Assembly: GCA_003116975.1 (NCBI GenBank)
Contig: BGKB01000281.1
Location: forward strand, 1 to 62,776
DNA length: 62,776 bases
Direction of reading: 5' to 3'
Source of the DNA: Aurantiochytrium sp. KH105
Lineage: Eukaryota; Sar; Bigyra; Thraustochytrida; Thraustochytriidae
The translations under genes and the position numbers were made by a program. The notes beneath the pieces were generated by a model. It saw nothing but the letters and a program-made list of their open reading frames with translations. It was not told the DNA's origin and searched no databases. This document shows positions 47,147 to 56,034 of the stretch, piece after piece; within the stretch, counting starts at the first letter, position 1, and each line of letters opens with the position of its first letter.

Positions 47147-48256
47147 ATGCCGCAGAGCACGGGCCGCGACTTTTACAAGATCTTGGGCGTCGGCAGGGAC
47201 GCGCAGGACGCGGAGCTGCGCAAGGCGTACAAGAAGCTCGCACTCAAGCACCACCCAGACAAGAAAAATGGTGACGATACCATGTTCAAGGAGGTCGCCG
47301 AGGCGTACGCGGTCCTCTCGGACCCGGAGAAGCGCAAGGTATTCGACCGCTTCGGCGAGGAAGGTCTCAAGGCCGGCATGACCGGTGACCAGGCTGACAG
47401 CTATGGCAGCATGGGCGGTGGCATGGGCGGCGGCGGTATGGGCGGCCAAGGCGGCTTTTCCATGCCTCCGGAATTTGCCGAGAATCTGTTTTCGCAGTTC
47501 TTTGGCGGTGGCGGCGGCGGTATGGGCGGCATGCGTGGTGGCAATGGAGGCTTCACCTTTGTCAATGGCGGCGGCGACGGCAGTGACTTTGGTGGCATGG
47601 GAGGCGGTTCTCCCTTCGTCTTTTCATCCTCTGGCGGCGGCATGGGCGGCATGGGCGGCACGGGTGGTATGGGATCGCAAGGCATGCCCCGTCGTAGCCC
47701 GTCGCAACGCCCTGCCAAGCGCCAGAAGCGCCCGCCCATCGAGAAAGACTTTGCTGTCTCTCTGGAAGACTTGTACAATAGCGCTACCAAGAAACTCAAG
47801 ATCACACGCAAACTCTACGACGAACCTAGTGGCCGTTTTGTTGACGCCGCCCAAGTGGTCGAGCTCAAGCTCAAGCCTCAAATGAAGGAGGGAACCAAGT
47901 TTACCTTTAAGGGTCTTGGTTCTGAGGAACCAGGTTACGACCCTGCGGATATGGTCTTTAAACTCAAGGAGAAACCCCATCCGGTATTCACGCGCAGCGG
48001 CGATGATCTCAGTATGAAGGTCGACGTTTCATTGAAAGAAGCTCTGTCTGGAGGTTACACAACTGTCAAAACGCTTGACGGTCAGAACATTCGCGTTCCC
48101 TTCCCTTCGCTCCGATCTTCCTCCCAGGAAGTCGTGCTTCACGAACGGGGTATGCCCAACACGAAGACAGGGTCTCGCGGTTGCCTCAAGGTTCTCTTCA
48201 ACGTCAAGTTTCCCGAGGACGCTTCACAGCGCGCGCGTCTTGCCGGTTCCTTGTGA
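47147..48256 (+). CDS. Type II (DNAJB/Sis1-like) HSP40 co-chaperone
   Basis: A 369-residue protein from ATG 47147 (context aagATGcc). The J domain (about 5-70) carries HHPDKK with the HPD motif that stimulates HSP70 ATPase. It is followed by a Gly/Met-rich region (about 80-180, GGMGG repeats) where most DNAJB proteins are Gly/Phe-rich. Two beta-sandwich substrate domains follow (about 195-365: KDFAVSLEDLYNSATKKLKI, KFTFKGLGSEEPGYDPADMVF and a C-terminal FNVKFPEDAS). There is no CxxCxGxG zinc finger, which excludes type I DnaJ. No signal or anchor, so cytosolic/nuclear. It shares an HSE promoter with ClpB, its likely working partner. Confidence 0.95.
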   Translation: MPQSTGRDFYKILGVGRDAQDAELRKAYKKLALKHHPDKKNGDDTMFKEVAEAYAVLSDPEKRKVFDRFGEEGLKAGMTGDQADSYGSMGGGMGGGGMGGQGGFSMPPEFAENLFSQFFGGGGGGMGGMRGGNGGFTFVNGGGDGSDFGGMGGGSPFVFSSSGGGMGGMGGTGGMGSQGMPRRSPSQRPAKRQKRPPIEKDFAVSLEDLYNSATKKLKITRKLYDEPSGRFVDAAQVVELKLKPQMKEGTKFTFKGLGSEEPGYDPADMVFKLKEKPHPVFTRSGDDLSMKVDVSLKEALSGGYTTVKTLDGQNIRVPFPSLRSSSQEVVLHERGMPNTKTGSRGCLKVLFNVKFPEDASQRARLAGSL

Positions 48257-48715
48257 TGAAAGAGACAAAGAGATGATAGTCTTTCCCTCAAACGAATAAT
48301 GTACCAGTATAGTAAAACGATAAATCTGTGTGTGAGACGATAAATGTTTAATGATTGTTCGATGACACTGACCAACATGTGCTGTGCACAACAGTCATTT
48401 GATTTTTTTTCTTCCATCCATCCACATAAGCTTTCTTGATTTGCCCCTCTTGTACACCAGCCAGCTTTGTTCCTCTCATCCCCGTACTCTGTCTCCATAA
48501 CATTCACCACTTCACCAACCACCATGCCCAGCCATCAACCATGTCGCCAAGACAGGAGTACACACCTTTTAAGGCGCGGAGATTGGGACTCATCACGTTT
48601 GTCCCTCGAACGAGCAGCAGGCGTCGAAGGCAAAGCTTGGCACGGCGGCGCGATCAGCCCGCTCTTGGACGTCGAGCAAGCAGGCCTCGCGCTCCCACGC
48701 ACGCAATTCCCGTCC

Positions 48716-48758
48716 CCATTTCCGTCACCGTCACCGTCACCGTCACTGTCGCCGTCTC
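48716..48758 (+). repeat. CCGTCA hexanucleotide run
   Basis: About six 6-bp units with a few changes, just before the 9-bp array. Confidence 0.8.
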
Positions 48759-48771
48759 CGCTCCAGTCGCA

Positions 48772-48825
48772 GTGATCGCAGTGATCGCAGTGATTGCAGT
48801 GGTCGCTGTGATCGCAGTGGTCGCA
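48772..48825 (+). repeat. 9-bp tandem array (GTGATCGCA)
   Basis: Six 9-bp units with one or two substitutions each, ending 34 bp upstream of the ankyrin gene ATG. It may lie in its promoter or 5' UTR. Confidence 0.88.
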
Positions 48826-48859
48826 GTTGCAGGCGAATGAATTCTTCTGGTTTCACGTG

Positions 48860-51601
48860 ATGCCGCGGTGGACGCCCAAAGAGGCAGAAGCGGCGCTTCT
48901 TCGGGCCATCGCAACGGATGACTACTTTACCGCATGCGAAAGCATACGCCGTGGGGCGCCACCAAATGCCGAGGTGAGCCAAGGCTGGACTGCACTCTTG
49001 CGATGTGTCGCGGGGAGAGACGCAGGTCGGGTGCAAGCTCTGATCAAGCTCGGCGTAGACGTGAATCACATGAGCTCCAAGGGTCTGGGACAAACCCCAC
49101 TTGTGCTTGCTGTCTCGCTCAATGACCTGGCCATGGTTCGCGCTCTACTGGAGCACGGTGCTGACGTGAACAAAGAAAACGCTTGTGCGCTCTCACCGCT
49201 GACAATGGCGCTTCAGCTTGGGAGGATTGATACCATGGCTACCTACCTCGTCGAAACAGCGTGCGCTAGGGTTGACGATCCCAACGCTGATGGCCACACA
49301 CCCCTTGCACTCTGCGTAGTCAAATTCGATCTTGGACTAAGCTGTGCGCAATTTTTGATACGTCACGGCGCCCAAGCCACCAATGAGCTTGTACAGCTCT
49401 CCACGCAAAAGCGCAAGCATACGCTACGACGTTATTTTGAGGAGCAGCTCTTTGCAAATTGCACGCGCAATCCCCAAACATTTTCAGATCATGACGAACG
49501 CAAAGCCAAGGACAACTTTATTCGCTCGCACGAAGAAGATCGTATTTTGGAGGCGATTCGAAAGGGTCAGCTTTCTCCAGACCACCAAACCTCTCAGGGC
49601 GAAACTGCTCTCGCATTCGCGGTACAACACGATCGCTGTCTTTTCATCCTCGAACTCGTCAAACTAGGAGCCACCATTGACTTGCAGAGTGAGACACACG
49701 GCATCTCCGCCCTGCATGAAGCATGCCGTCGAGGTCGCTTTCTGGCCGCACGGCTCTTGCTGCACATTCTGCATGCGGATCCGGACGCTCTAACATCAGA
49801 CGGGCTCAGCCCCCTCATGCTCGCTGCGCAGCATGGACACATAGAAGTCGTGCGCCTCTTGCTCGGCGTTCGGGCTTTTGCGCGGTACAGGCTACCCTCT
49901 GGGCTCAATGCGAAACTTGTGGCGCTCGGAGCGCGTCGGCATGACATTCTACACCTTCTCGAGGCGTTTGAGCAGGACGTCGGTTCTTGTATTCTTGGAT
50001 CATATTACGCACCTGCAGAAAAGGCCGACATGTTGTTTTTGGCGTCCCAAGAGGCCCTTGTGCAAGATTACTGCCGTAAAGCCTCGTTTTACCCCAGTAA
50101 ACTTCATGCACGACGTCCTGTGCGGAAGGACGAAGCACCGGAACCCAATACGAGCATTGCTTTGCTTTTAAAAAAGGGTAAATGCTTGCCAAGGTCAAAC
50201 GAACAGCTTCAACCTCGCGAAAGGCTGCAAACCTTGGCAGAAGACCAAGCCCAAGACCTTTTTGCGCAGGAGCAATGCGCACGGCAACGAGAAAGCGAAA
50301 GACGAAGTAGGCACAAGGAGCAACTGCTCAAAGACTGCGGCGCGGAACCTGCAGAGCCTGGAGGAGACCCACATCGTCGTCTTGAGGACTTACTGAGACA
50401 AGTTCGAAAAGGAGAGGTGGAAGAAGGCACCTTCGCCTCCAAGGTTTCTGACCCGGCGAGACTTCTTCTTCGACCCGCTCAGTTGCAGCTGGCTGAGCTT
50501 TTGATTGATGTGCTCGACGAGCCTGAAAAGGGCATTCGTGAAGCCGTGGCGCTTTTGGCAGCGCAGAAGCGAGCTCATGCTCCACACAAGCATGATGTCG
50601 GAGGGCAGGTTGGTCTTCAAGCTGTGCCGACGCTTTTATGTCTTGTGCGCGGATCCTTAACTCTTGGTCGCGCGCGTGAGGCCAGACGTTTCGCACTTGC
50701 TGCTGTTCAGGAATGCCTTGTTCTTGATCAAGCAAATGGAAGCATCCTTCTCGATACCCTCAACGAAGCCTCGCGTCTCCTCGTCAGCGCGTCACATGCT
50801 GACGCGGCGCGGGATTTATGGAAGCGCGTTCATCGCGCTCAAGTGCAAGAATTGGGACCCAAAAATAGGATGACGAGAGCTTCTCAAGCACAAGCTGAGC
50901 GCATTGAGCGCGAAAAAATGGAAAGCTTAAGACAGCGCCGGCGCATCGCGCTCGATCGCGCACATTCACGAATGTCTCTCGATCCAGGAAAAGCGTGGCG
51001 GGATCGTCTCTTTGCAAAAAGTACTTTTTGTGCTGTCCTCGAGGACGTGGACGTTGGATGGCGCCTTTTCCGCTCGTATGCACTGCGACAACATTGCCAT
51101 CAGCTTGTCTTTTTCATCAATGCCGTCCGCAGGGCTCTCGAAGCAGAGCGCCAGGGGCTCCTTGCTTGCAAGTCTTGCAATTGGCAGCTTGCCACAGCGC
51201 AGGAACCACACGCCGGCGAGTTCGGCAACACTGCAGGTCCCATGTGCAAATTCTGTCGCGATGTTCCTCTGATAGATGCGGTCATGCCACAGACGCTAGA
51301 GGTCTATGGTACATTTTTGCGTACCCCAATTTTGGCATGCATTCCGCCAATATTGCGCAAGTCCATATGTGAGGAGCTCAACCGAGGCCCGCGATGCTTT
51401 GAGCCTGCTGTACAGGTTGTGATGGACCGTTTGTACGCAACAGTTTATCCAAAGTTCGTGCGTGCCCAGTGGCGCAAGCACGCAGGATTCAAGTACGTTG
51501 CTGATCGCTTCATGATGGAAGACCCGCTCGTCGCGGCCAGTGTTCTCCGTATTCAACGCTGGAAACGCCGAATCACTATTTGTCAAGCCGCATCACATTG
51601 A
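48860..51601 (+). CDS. Ankyrin-repeat protein with C-terminal CxxC pairs
   Basis: A 913-residue protein from ATG 48860. Ankyrin repeats fill about 15-180 (WTALLRCVAGRDAGRVQALIKLGVDVN, then a clear repeat with TPLVLAVSLNDLAMVRALL) and 240-360 (TALAFAVQHDRCLFILELVKLG; ISALHEACRRGRFLAARLLL; LSPLMLAAQHGHIEVVRLLL). A charged helical region follows (about 440-530), then TPR-like or armadillo-like helices (about 600-690). Near the end, CKSC (about 770) and CKFC (about 795) form a possible zinc site spaced by about 25 residues. The very end has an IQ-like segment (LRIQRWKRRITIC). Ankyrin repeats bind proteins. No catalytic motif is recognised. Function unknown. Confidence 0.8.
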   Translation: MPRWTPKEAEAALLRAIATDDYFTACESIRRGAPPNAEVSQGWTALLRCVAGRDAGRVQALIKLGVDVNHMSSKGLGQTPLVLAVSLNDLAMVRALLEHGADVNKENACALSPLTMALQLGRIDTMATYLVETACARVDDPNADGHTPLALCVVKFDLGLSCAQFLIRHGAQATNELVQLSTQKRKHTLRRYFEEQLFANCTRNPQTFSDHDERKAKDNFIRSHEEDRILEAIRKGQLSPDHQTSQGETALAFAVQHDRCLFILELVKLGATIDLQSETHGISALHEACRRGRFLAARLLLHILHADPDALTSDGLSPLMLAAQHGHIEVVRLLLGVRAFARYRLPSGLNAKLVALGARRHDILHLLEAFEQDVGSCILGSYYAPAEKADMLFLASQEALVQDYCRKASFYPSKLHARRPVRKDEAPEPNTSIALLLKKGKCLPRSNEQLQPRERLQTLAEDQAQDLFAQEQCARQRESERRSRHKEQLLKDCGAEPAEPGGDPHRRLEDLLRQVRKGEVEEGTFASKVSDPARLLLRPAQLQLAELLIDVLDEPEKGIREAVALLAAQKRAHAPHKHDVGGQVGLQAVPTLLCLVRGSLTLGRAREARRFALAAVQECLVLDQANGSILLDTLNEASRLLVSASHADAARDLWKRVHRAQVQELGPKNRMTRASQAQAERIEREKMESLRQRRRIALDRAHSRMSLDPGKAWRDRLFAKSTFCAVLEDVDVGWRLFRSYALRQHCHQLVFFINAVRRALEAERQGLLACKSCNWQLATAQEPHAGEFGNTAGPMCKFCRDVPLIDAVMPQTLEVYGTFLRTPILACIPPILRKSICEELNRGPRCFEPAVQVVMDRLYATVYPKFVRAQWRKHAGFKYVADRFMMEDPLVAASVLRIQRWKRRITICQAASH

Positions 51602-51914
51602 ACCGCAAGGTTTTTGAACTCTGTCATCTTCTTATCTTTAAGGAACTCATCATCTTCGAGGCCAGGCCAGGCCAGGTTAGGCCAGGCCAGGCTTGCTCGA
51701 AGACCTGAGTGAGTGACCTCAGATCGCAAGGACTTTGAAGTTCAAGTTCTCAAACAACAAATAGGCCTAAAATCACGAAAACGGACCATTTTCCAACGTT
51801 CTTCTGGACCTCGACCACAAGAAATTGTGCGTCAACAACAAAAGGTCAATCGGGGCACGCATTGCCAGCAGCGAGCGTGGGCGAAGCGCGCGCTACGTTT
51901 GAGAGCGAGAGAAA
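51602..51914. other. Spacer with AGGCC array
   Basis: A short intergenic region with an imperfect AGGCC pentanucleotide array (51658-51692) and the promoter/5' UTR of the LC1 gene. Confidence 0.45.
51658..51692 (+). repeat. AGGCC pentanucleotide array
   Basis: About seven 5-bp units with a TTAG variant in the middle. Confidence 0.88.
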
Positions 51915-52854
51915 ATGGTGCGTGGGATCGGGTGGATTTTGCTTTGGACGAGCTTCTTCAAAGAGTCGTGCGCTGAGTTGGGGTGAGATGAGCTCGAGGT
52001 CGCCGGCAGGCAGCGCAGGAAGAAGCGAGAGAAGCAACAACAGCTACAGTAGCCCCTGAAGAACTGACGAAAACGACGCTTCGAAATCGTAGACGACATG
52101 CGCAGCGGCCATCAAGTCATGGGTACGTGTTGTGCAACTTTGATGCAAGAACGTTGGAAGCCGAGCATTTAATGGACTGACTGATGACATGCTACGCCCC
52201 GCCTTTCCAATACGGCAGGAGGAGAAGACGGGCACACCGTCGACTGAAGCAGAGGCGGTTCACCTGTATTGCCAGATGCCGCCTATTCAAAAGCTCGACA
52301 ATTCCTTGAATGGTCTGACCAAGTGCGAGTACGTTTTTGCATACATTTCATGAACGAAGAAGCAAGAGAGCGATGAAAGAGGGAGTGCAACTAACTTTAC
52401 CATTCTTTGCTGCAATTACAGACACTTGGCGCTTTCCACAAATGCGATCGAGAAATTGCTGCCCCTCGGAGGCATGTCAAAGCTTCGCGTCCTTTCAATT
52501 GGACGCAATAATCTCAAGCGCTTCGAAAAGCTTGAAGAAAATGCGGAAACGTTGACAGAGATCTGGGCCTCCTACAACCAGATTTCAACGCTTGACGGGC
52601 TCGCAGGACTTCCAAAGCTTGAAGTCCTGTATCTTTCTAACAACAGTATCAAAGATTGGTCCGAACTCGAAAAGCTCGCGGCATGCACGCAACTCAAGGA
52701 CATCCTTCTCGTTGGGAACCCCATTTACGACGACGTCACCCCAGAGGAAGCGCGCATCAAGGTATTGCAGCACATGTCAGCGAACAAGGCTCTCGTAAAA
52801 ATCGACAATGTCCTTATCAAGCCCAAGGAGCGCGAGGAAGCTGCCTCAAGCTAG
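51915..52854 (+). CDS. DNAL1: Axonemal dynein light chain 1 (LC1), spliced
   Basis: Hand splicing gives exons 52093-52122, 52219-52328 and 52422-52854, preceded by a tentative ATG-only exon 51915-51917 (ATG followed by gtgcgt; acceptor aatcgtag). The product is about 191 residues, like other LC1 proteins. The N-terminus reads AAIKSW joined to EEKTG, then QMPPIQKLDNSL. LRRs follow: HLALSTNAIEKL, LRVLSIGRNNLKRF, LTEIWASYNQISTLDGL, LEVLYLSNNSIKDW and DILLVGNPIYDD. LC1 binds the microtubule-binding domain of the gamma heavy chain of outer-arm dynein and the doublet microtubule, and tunes ciliary beating. Its presence means the organism makes a motile flagellum at some stage. The first exon is the uncertain part; the other splice joins keep the family alignment. 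Confidence 0.88.
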
Positions 52855-53087
52855 ACGTTCGAGGCCAAAGCAGGAAAAAAGTAAGAAGAATAGATGTAAA
52901 GGGAAGAGAAGAAATTTCATTCGATGTTGCGACCACATTGGCCTATAGGCTTTTTGGTTTGTTTGTATGGGAAAGTAAGATCGCATCGCTCACACGCTAA
53001 CGAGGCAGAAAAAAGCAAAAAAAAAAAAGCATCATTTTACAAAACAACAAAGGCTTTGTCGACCTGAACGTCGGCAAGCGCAACACG
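52855..53087. other. Convergent 3' spacer (LC1 / basic protein)
   Basis: A 233-bp spacer between facing stops, with A-rich runs near 53010-53030. No gene is seen. Confidence 0.4.
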
Positions 53088-54269
53088 TCAAGTGAAAAGA
53101 GCAAAGTCCTCGCTGGAAAACGTTGCCTTTTTCAGGTACCCTGTGCAGCGGCCCTCGAACAGCGCGCGAGATCCAAGAACATGTGGTCGACTTCCCGGAC
53201 TTCCGACATGACGATGACCATGGAGAAGTTCGTCCCAGGTGAGCGGGTCAATTTTGTCCTCTTCCTTTGCCTCGGCAAAATTGTCGTAGAGAAACTGGAT
53301 GAAAAGCTTGTTGATTCGGCCCGAAAACTGCCGCGCCTCAATCGTGCGAAAAATCTCACGCGTTTGCTCCTCATGACGTGGCTCGATCGCAGGCAAACAG
53401 CGGTTTTGCACGAGCCTTCGTCCCATTTCAAGTCGCACAATTCCAATCGCAACGCAGCGCAGCTTGAGTGCATTCACGGACTCGTATCCTCCCTCTTTTT
53501 CCGAAGAATGTTCAACAAGTCTCTTTGCGGCCATGGCGATTGAAAAGGATCGGGCGCAGTACTTGCTTGCATTGTCTTTGGTGTAGATTTGGCCAATCAT
53601 TTGCGCTGCCCGAAGTGTTAAATTTCGCACAACAGGACCTTTACCCGCGCGGTACGGAAGCGCTGTAGCAAGTTGTTTCCCCCAGCCGCCAGGCTGCAAG
53701 TGCTGGCAGCCGAGACAGGCGCACGATCTCTCGATGGGTTCGAGCGCCATTTCGTTGCGTGCAAAGCCCACTCGAGTCAGATACGCCTTGTACTCGCTCG
53801 AAATGGGGGGTAAAAGGTGCTGTAGAATATTCTGATGCTTCTCAAAGGAGCCCAAGTACGTCCGCATTCGAGTCTGCGTCAGCTCCTTGGTCACATCCGC
53901 GTCGAGACCTGCGGGTTTGTCGAATTTGGCGAGCTCGCGCGAAAAGGCTTCCGGCACGAGCGGTTTACCGCGACGGACACGCTCGCGCTTACGTTTGGCT
54001 CGCCGTTCCTCGCGTTTCGCGCGTCGCTCTGCGACATAGCGCCGCTGCGTCTCTGCGAGCTCTCGCAAGAGCGCTGGTTCTGCGCTGCCGCCGCCGTTAG
54101 TCGCCCATTTGCGGCCATGGCGTAATCGCGGCCGGCGGCCCGGGTGCTGCGCAAGCCGTGCACGCAGGCTTGAGCGCAAGGCTTGTCCATCGGGGTCCGC
54201 GCGCAGCGTCGCCACTAGAGCTGCAAAGTCGCGTTCCAGGCGCGCGCCTGGGTGCAAGCTTTCGGTCAT
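53088..54269 (-). CDS. Uncharacterised basic protein
   Basis: A 393-residue protein from ATG 54269. I do not recognise the family. Residues about 75-110 form a very basic charged helix (RRAKREERRAKRKRERVRRG). The middle holds a compact CACLGCQH cluster (about 183-190), which could bind metal, though no partner Cys/His cluster is evident. The C-terminal half is a mix of predicted helices (AAQMIGQIYTKDNASKYCARS, IFRTIEARQFSGRINKLFIQFLYDNF) with normal residue composition, so it is likely a real folded protein rather than a chance frame. No signal peptide or membrane segment. It precedes the M23-like gene on the same strand by 336 bp. Confidence 0.65.
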   Translation of the reverse strand: MTESLHPGARLERDFAALVATLRADPDGQALRSSLRARLAQHPGRRPRLRHGRKWATNGGGSAEPALLRELAETQRRYVAERRAKREERRAKRKRERVRRGKPLVPEAFSRELAKFDKPAGLDADVTKELTQTRMRTYLGSFEKHQNILQHLLPPISSEYKAYLTRVGFARNEMALEPIERSCACLGCQHLQPGGWGKQLATALPYRAGKGPVVRNLTLRAAQMIGQIYTKDNASKYCARSFSIAMAAKRLVEHSSEKEGGYESVNALKLRCVAIGIVRLEMGRRLVQNRCLPAIEPRHEEQTREIFRTIEARQFSGRINKLFIQFLYDNFAEAKEEDKIDPLTWDELLHGHRHVGSPGSRPHVLGSRALFEGRCTGYLKKATFSSEDFALFT

Positions 54270-54605
54270 AGGTAAGATTGCTATTTTACGTTTGCTTGCC
54301 TTGGCCTTTGTTTTGTGAGCGAAGGCTGAAAGAAATCACGCTCGCGTTTGCTCGCGTCGCAAAAGACAAGACTGCTCGACCAAATGCCAAATTTGATCAC
54401 GAGATTTTCATGGACTTACGGGTCCATCCGAGAGAATGAAGAGCGTGCTTTTTTGTTGCAAAAGAGTGCTCGACCAAAATTTTTAAGCTTTACACAATGA
54501 ACATAGTCATAAATTTACGTCTTTGAACACTCGAAAAGTTTGCAACGAGCTGAGCGCGCTATCTGCAGCACGACCAGACGCCAAAATTGAGCATGACAAA
54601 AATTG
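54270..54605. other. AT-richer spacer with degenerate ~97-bp repeat
   Basis: Spacer between two minus-strand genes. It holds a degenerate direct repeat described separately. No gene is seen. Confidence 0.5.
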
Positions 54606-54623
54606 TCATAATTTTACGTCTTT
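54373..54623 (+). repeat. Degenerate direct repeat, period ~95-100 bp
   Basis: A block beginning TGCTCGACCAAA recurs at 54373, 54468 and (as GCACGACCAGA) 54568. A 19-bp block GTCATAAATTTACGTCTTT at 54506 recurs at 54605 with one change. Together they suggest two to three decayed tandem copies of about 97 bp. The last one runs into the 3' end of the M23-like gene. Confidence 0.55.
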
Positions 54624-55796
54624 ACTTGAAGTTTCTTGCTCCGAATTGATCGAGAGATCTTGGTCGTCATCACCTGCTGCGTATCGCACACCCGCTTGGC
54701 AAACTTGGGGAGACACATCGTCCTTGGCGTCATTGAGATCAACCTTACAGCACGAAATCCGGAAAGGGATCGATGGTGCGTCAGCGGCTGTTGATGGGAG
54801 CATCTGAATGTGCAAGTGAGGACGTGGAGCAAAGCCAACAGCGCCACTCTCGCATAAGAGCGCACCGTCTTCAACGCGATCTCCAATTGCTACCGCAGCG
54901 CTACTTTTTCGAATGTGTACATACTCGACAACACCTCCTGCGTCAAGCTGGAGTTGTAGCGAGTTCCAATGAAATAGGTTGCGTGCGTGGATCCCTTCCA
55001 CTGACTCGTCTTGCTGCAGGCCGACGATGACACCACTGCCGACAGCGAGCACTGGCGTACCCACTTCGCACTCGAGGTCCACAGCGAAGCAGTTGCCAGG
55101 AAAATAGTGAGTAAAGTGACCGCATGCCCCCTGCGAGCAAAGATATGGCCCAGGCCCGCCAAGAGGAAAACTAACGATGGGTGCGGTCTCATAAGAGGTC
55201 TTTGGCAGCTCCAAAGGGCAATAATGTACGTCCGAGGCCAAATCCGTGGCTCCATCTGCATTAGTCTCAGCATCAGGCAGGGCGCTGACAAAGCAAACGT
55301 CCATCATTTGCTTTGGCTTGACAACGAGTACAAAGCTAACGCATGGCGTCTGCTGGCCATCGGCATCCTGCGCGGTGCCCTGTGCCAACGCCACGCCGTC
55401 GCCGTTTCGGGCCGGCAGACAAGCTCCCGACAATGTTAAATTGAAGCTCTTACACCTTTCGGGGTCAGAATTGATTACAGACAGCAGTCGAGACTCGGGA
55501 TCGATGGAAATTTCGGGCACCTGGTCCAGTCTTACGCCAAATGTCTCGTCGTCGAGCTCGGTATCGACGTCCACGAGCCAGTCAGCTGCGAACCTTGCGA
55601 CATGGCATCCAGGCATCGACTCTTCCACGTAATTGGCAACCCGCGCCGCGCTCATCGCCTCTTGTCCCTGTCCCCGCTCTTCTTGCCGCCGCTGCTGCTG
55701 CTGCTGCCCCTCGTCATCACCGCCGCCCGCGGCCGCCGCCGGGCGCCGCCTCCGGGCCTTGCTCCTGGCCTTGCTCCTGGCCTTGTTCTTGGCCAT
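54606..55796 (-). CDS. M23 (LytM-like) metallopeptidase-fold protein
   Basis: A 396-residue protein from ATG 55796; the open frame continues upstream but without an ATG and into the divergent gene. The N-terminus has a basic repeat (KARSKARSKARRRR) and a poly-Gln stretch. The C-terminal half is M23/duplicated hybrid motif-like: HFTHYFPGNCFAVDLECEVGTP with His and Asp ligands, AVGSGVIVGL, VEYVHIRKSS with the catalytic-type His, and PRPHLHIQM with the HxH ligand pair. The order and spacing match bacterial M23 proteins of the HxxxxxYAVD type, which cut peptidoglycan cross-bridges or act as structural, inactive forms. No signal peptide is visible, so it appears intracellular. Its role in a eukaryote without peptidoglycan is unclear; bacterial origin by transfer is possible but not shown. 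Confidence 0.75.
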   Translation of the reverse strand: MAKNKARSKARSKARRRRPAAAAGGGDDEGQQQQQRRQEERGQGQEAMSAARVANYVEESMPGCHVARFAADWLVDVDTELDDETFGVRLDQVPEISIDPESRLLSVINSDPERCKSFNLTLSGACLPARNGDGVALAQGTAQDADGQQTPCVSFVLVVKPKQMMDVCFVSALPDAETNADGATDLASDVHYCPLELPKTSYETAPIVSFPLGGPGPYLCSQGACGHFTHYFPGNCFAVDLECEVGTPVLAVGSGVIVGLQQDESVEGIHARNLFHWNSLQLQLDAGGVVEYVHIRKSSAAVAIGDRVEDGALLCESGAVGFAPRPHLHIQMLPSTAADAPSIPFRISCCKVDLNDAKDDVSPQVCQAGVRYAAGDDDQDLSINSEQETSSKDVKL

Positions 55797-56034
55797 GACC
55801 GTGCGCTCCAGCGGACGCCGCGCGCCGCCCGCCGCTCTCTGCGCAGCCCTCTCCCGCGAGGGCGGCGAGGTCTCGCTTTGGCCTCGGGGTCTCGCGCGGG
55901 CTTGCCGGCGACTGGTTGTCGTTTTGGTTTGGTTATCAGCGTCGTTGACTAGCTGGATCAGCGTGCAGCGTCCAGGCAGGTCCGCGGCGACCCCGATCAG
56001 GCTGGCAAAAACCGTTCGCGAGAGGCGCGGCCCG

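Larger units (their letters stand above)
48257..48859. other. Spacer with short tandem repeats
   Basis: About 600 bp between DNAJB and the ankyrin gene. It contains a CCGTCA run and a 9-bp array. A frame through it translates to TVTVTV/AVIAVIAV from the arrays and is not credible. Confidence 0.5.

Noticed and set aside
48436..48840. Frame with TVTVTV and AVIAVIAV tail
   Set aside because: The tail is the translation of the 6-bp and 9-bp arrays; the rest has no domain.
54606..55796. M23-like gene as bacterial contamination or a toxin
   Set aside because: It lies between eukaryotic-style genes, has eukaryote-like low-complexity N-terminal repeats and the same base composition. Nothing suggests a toxin.
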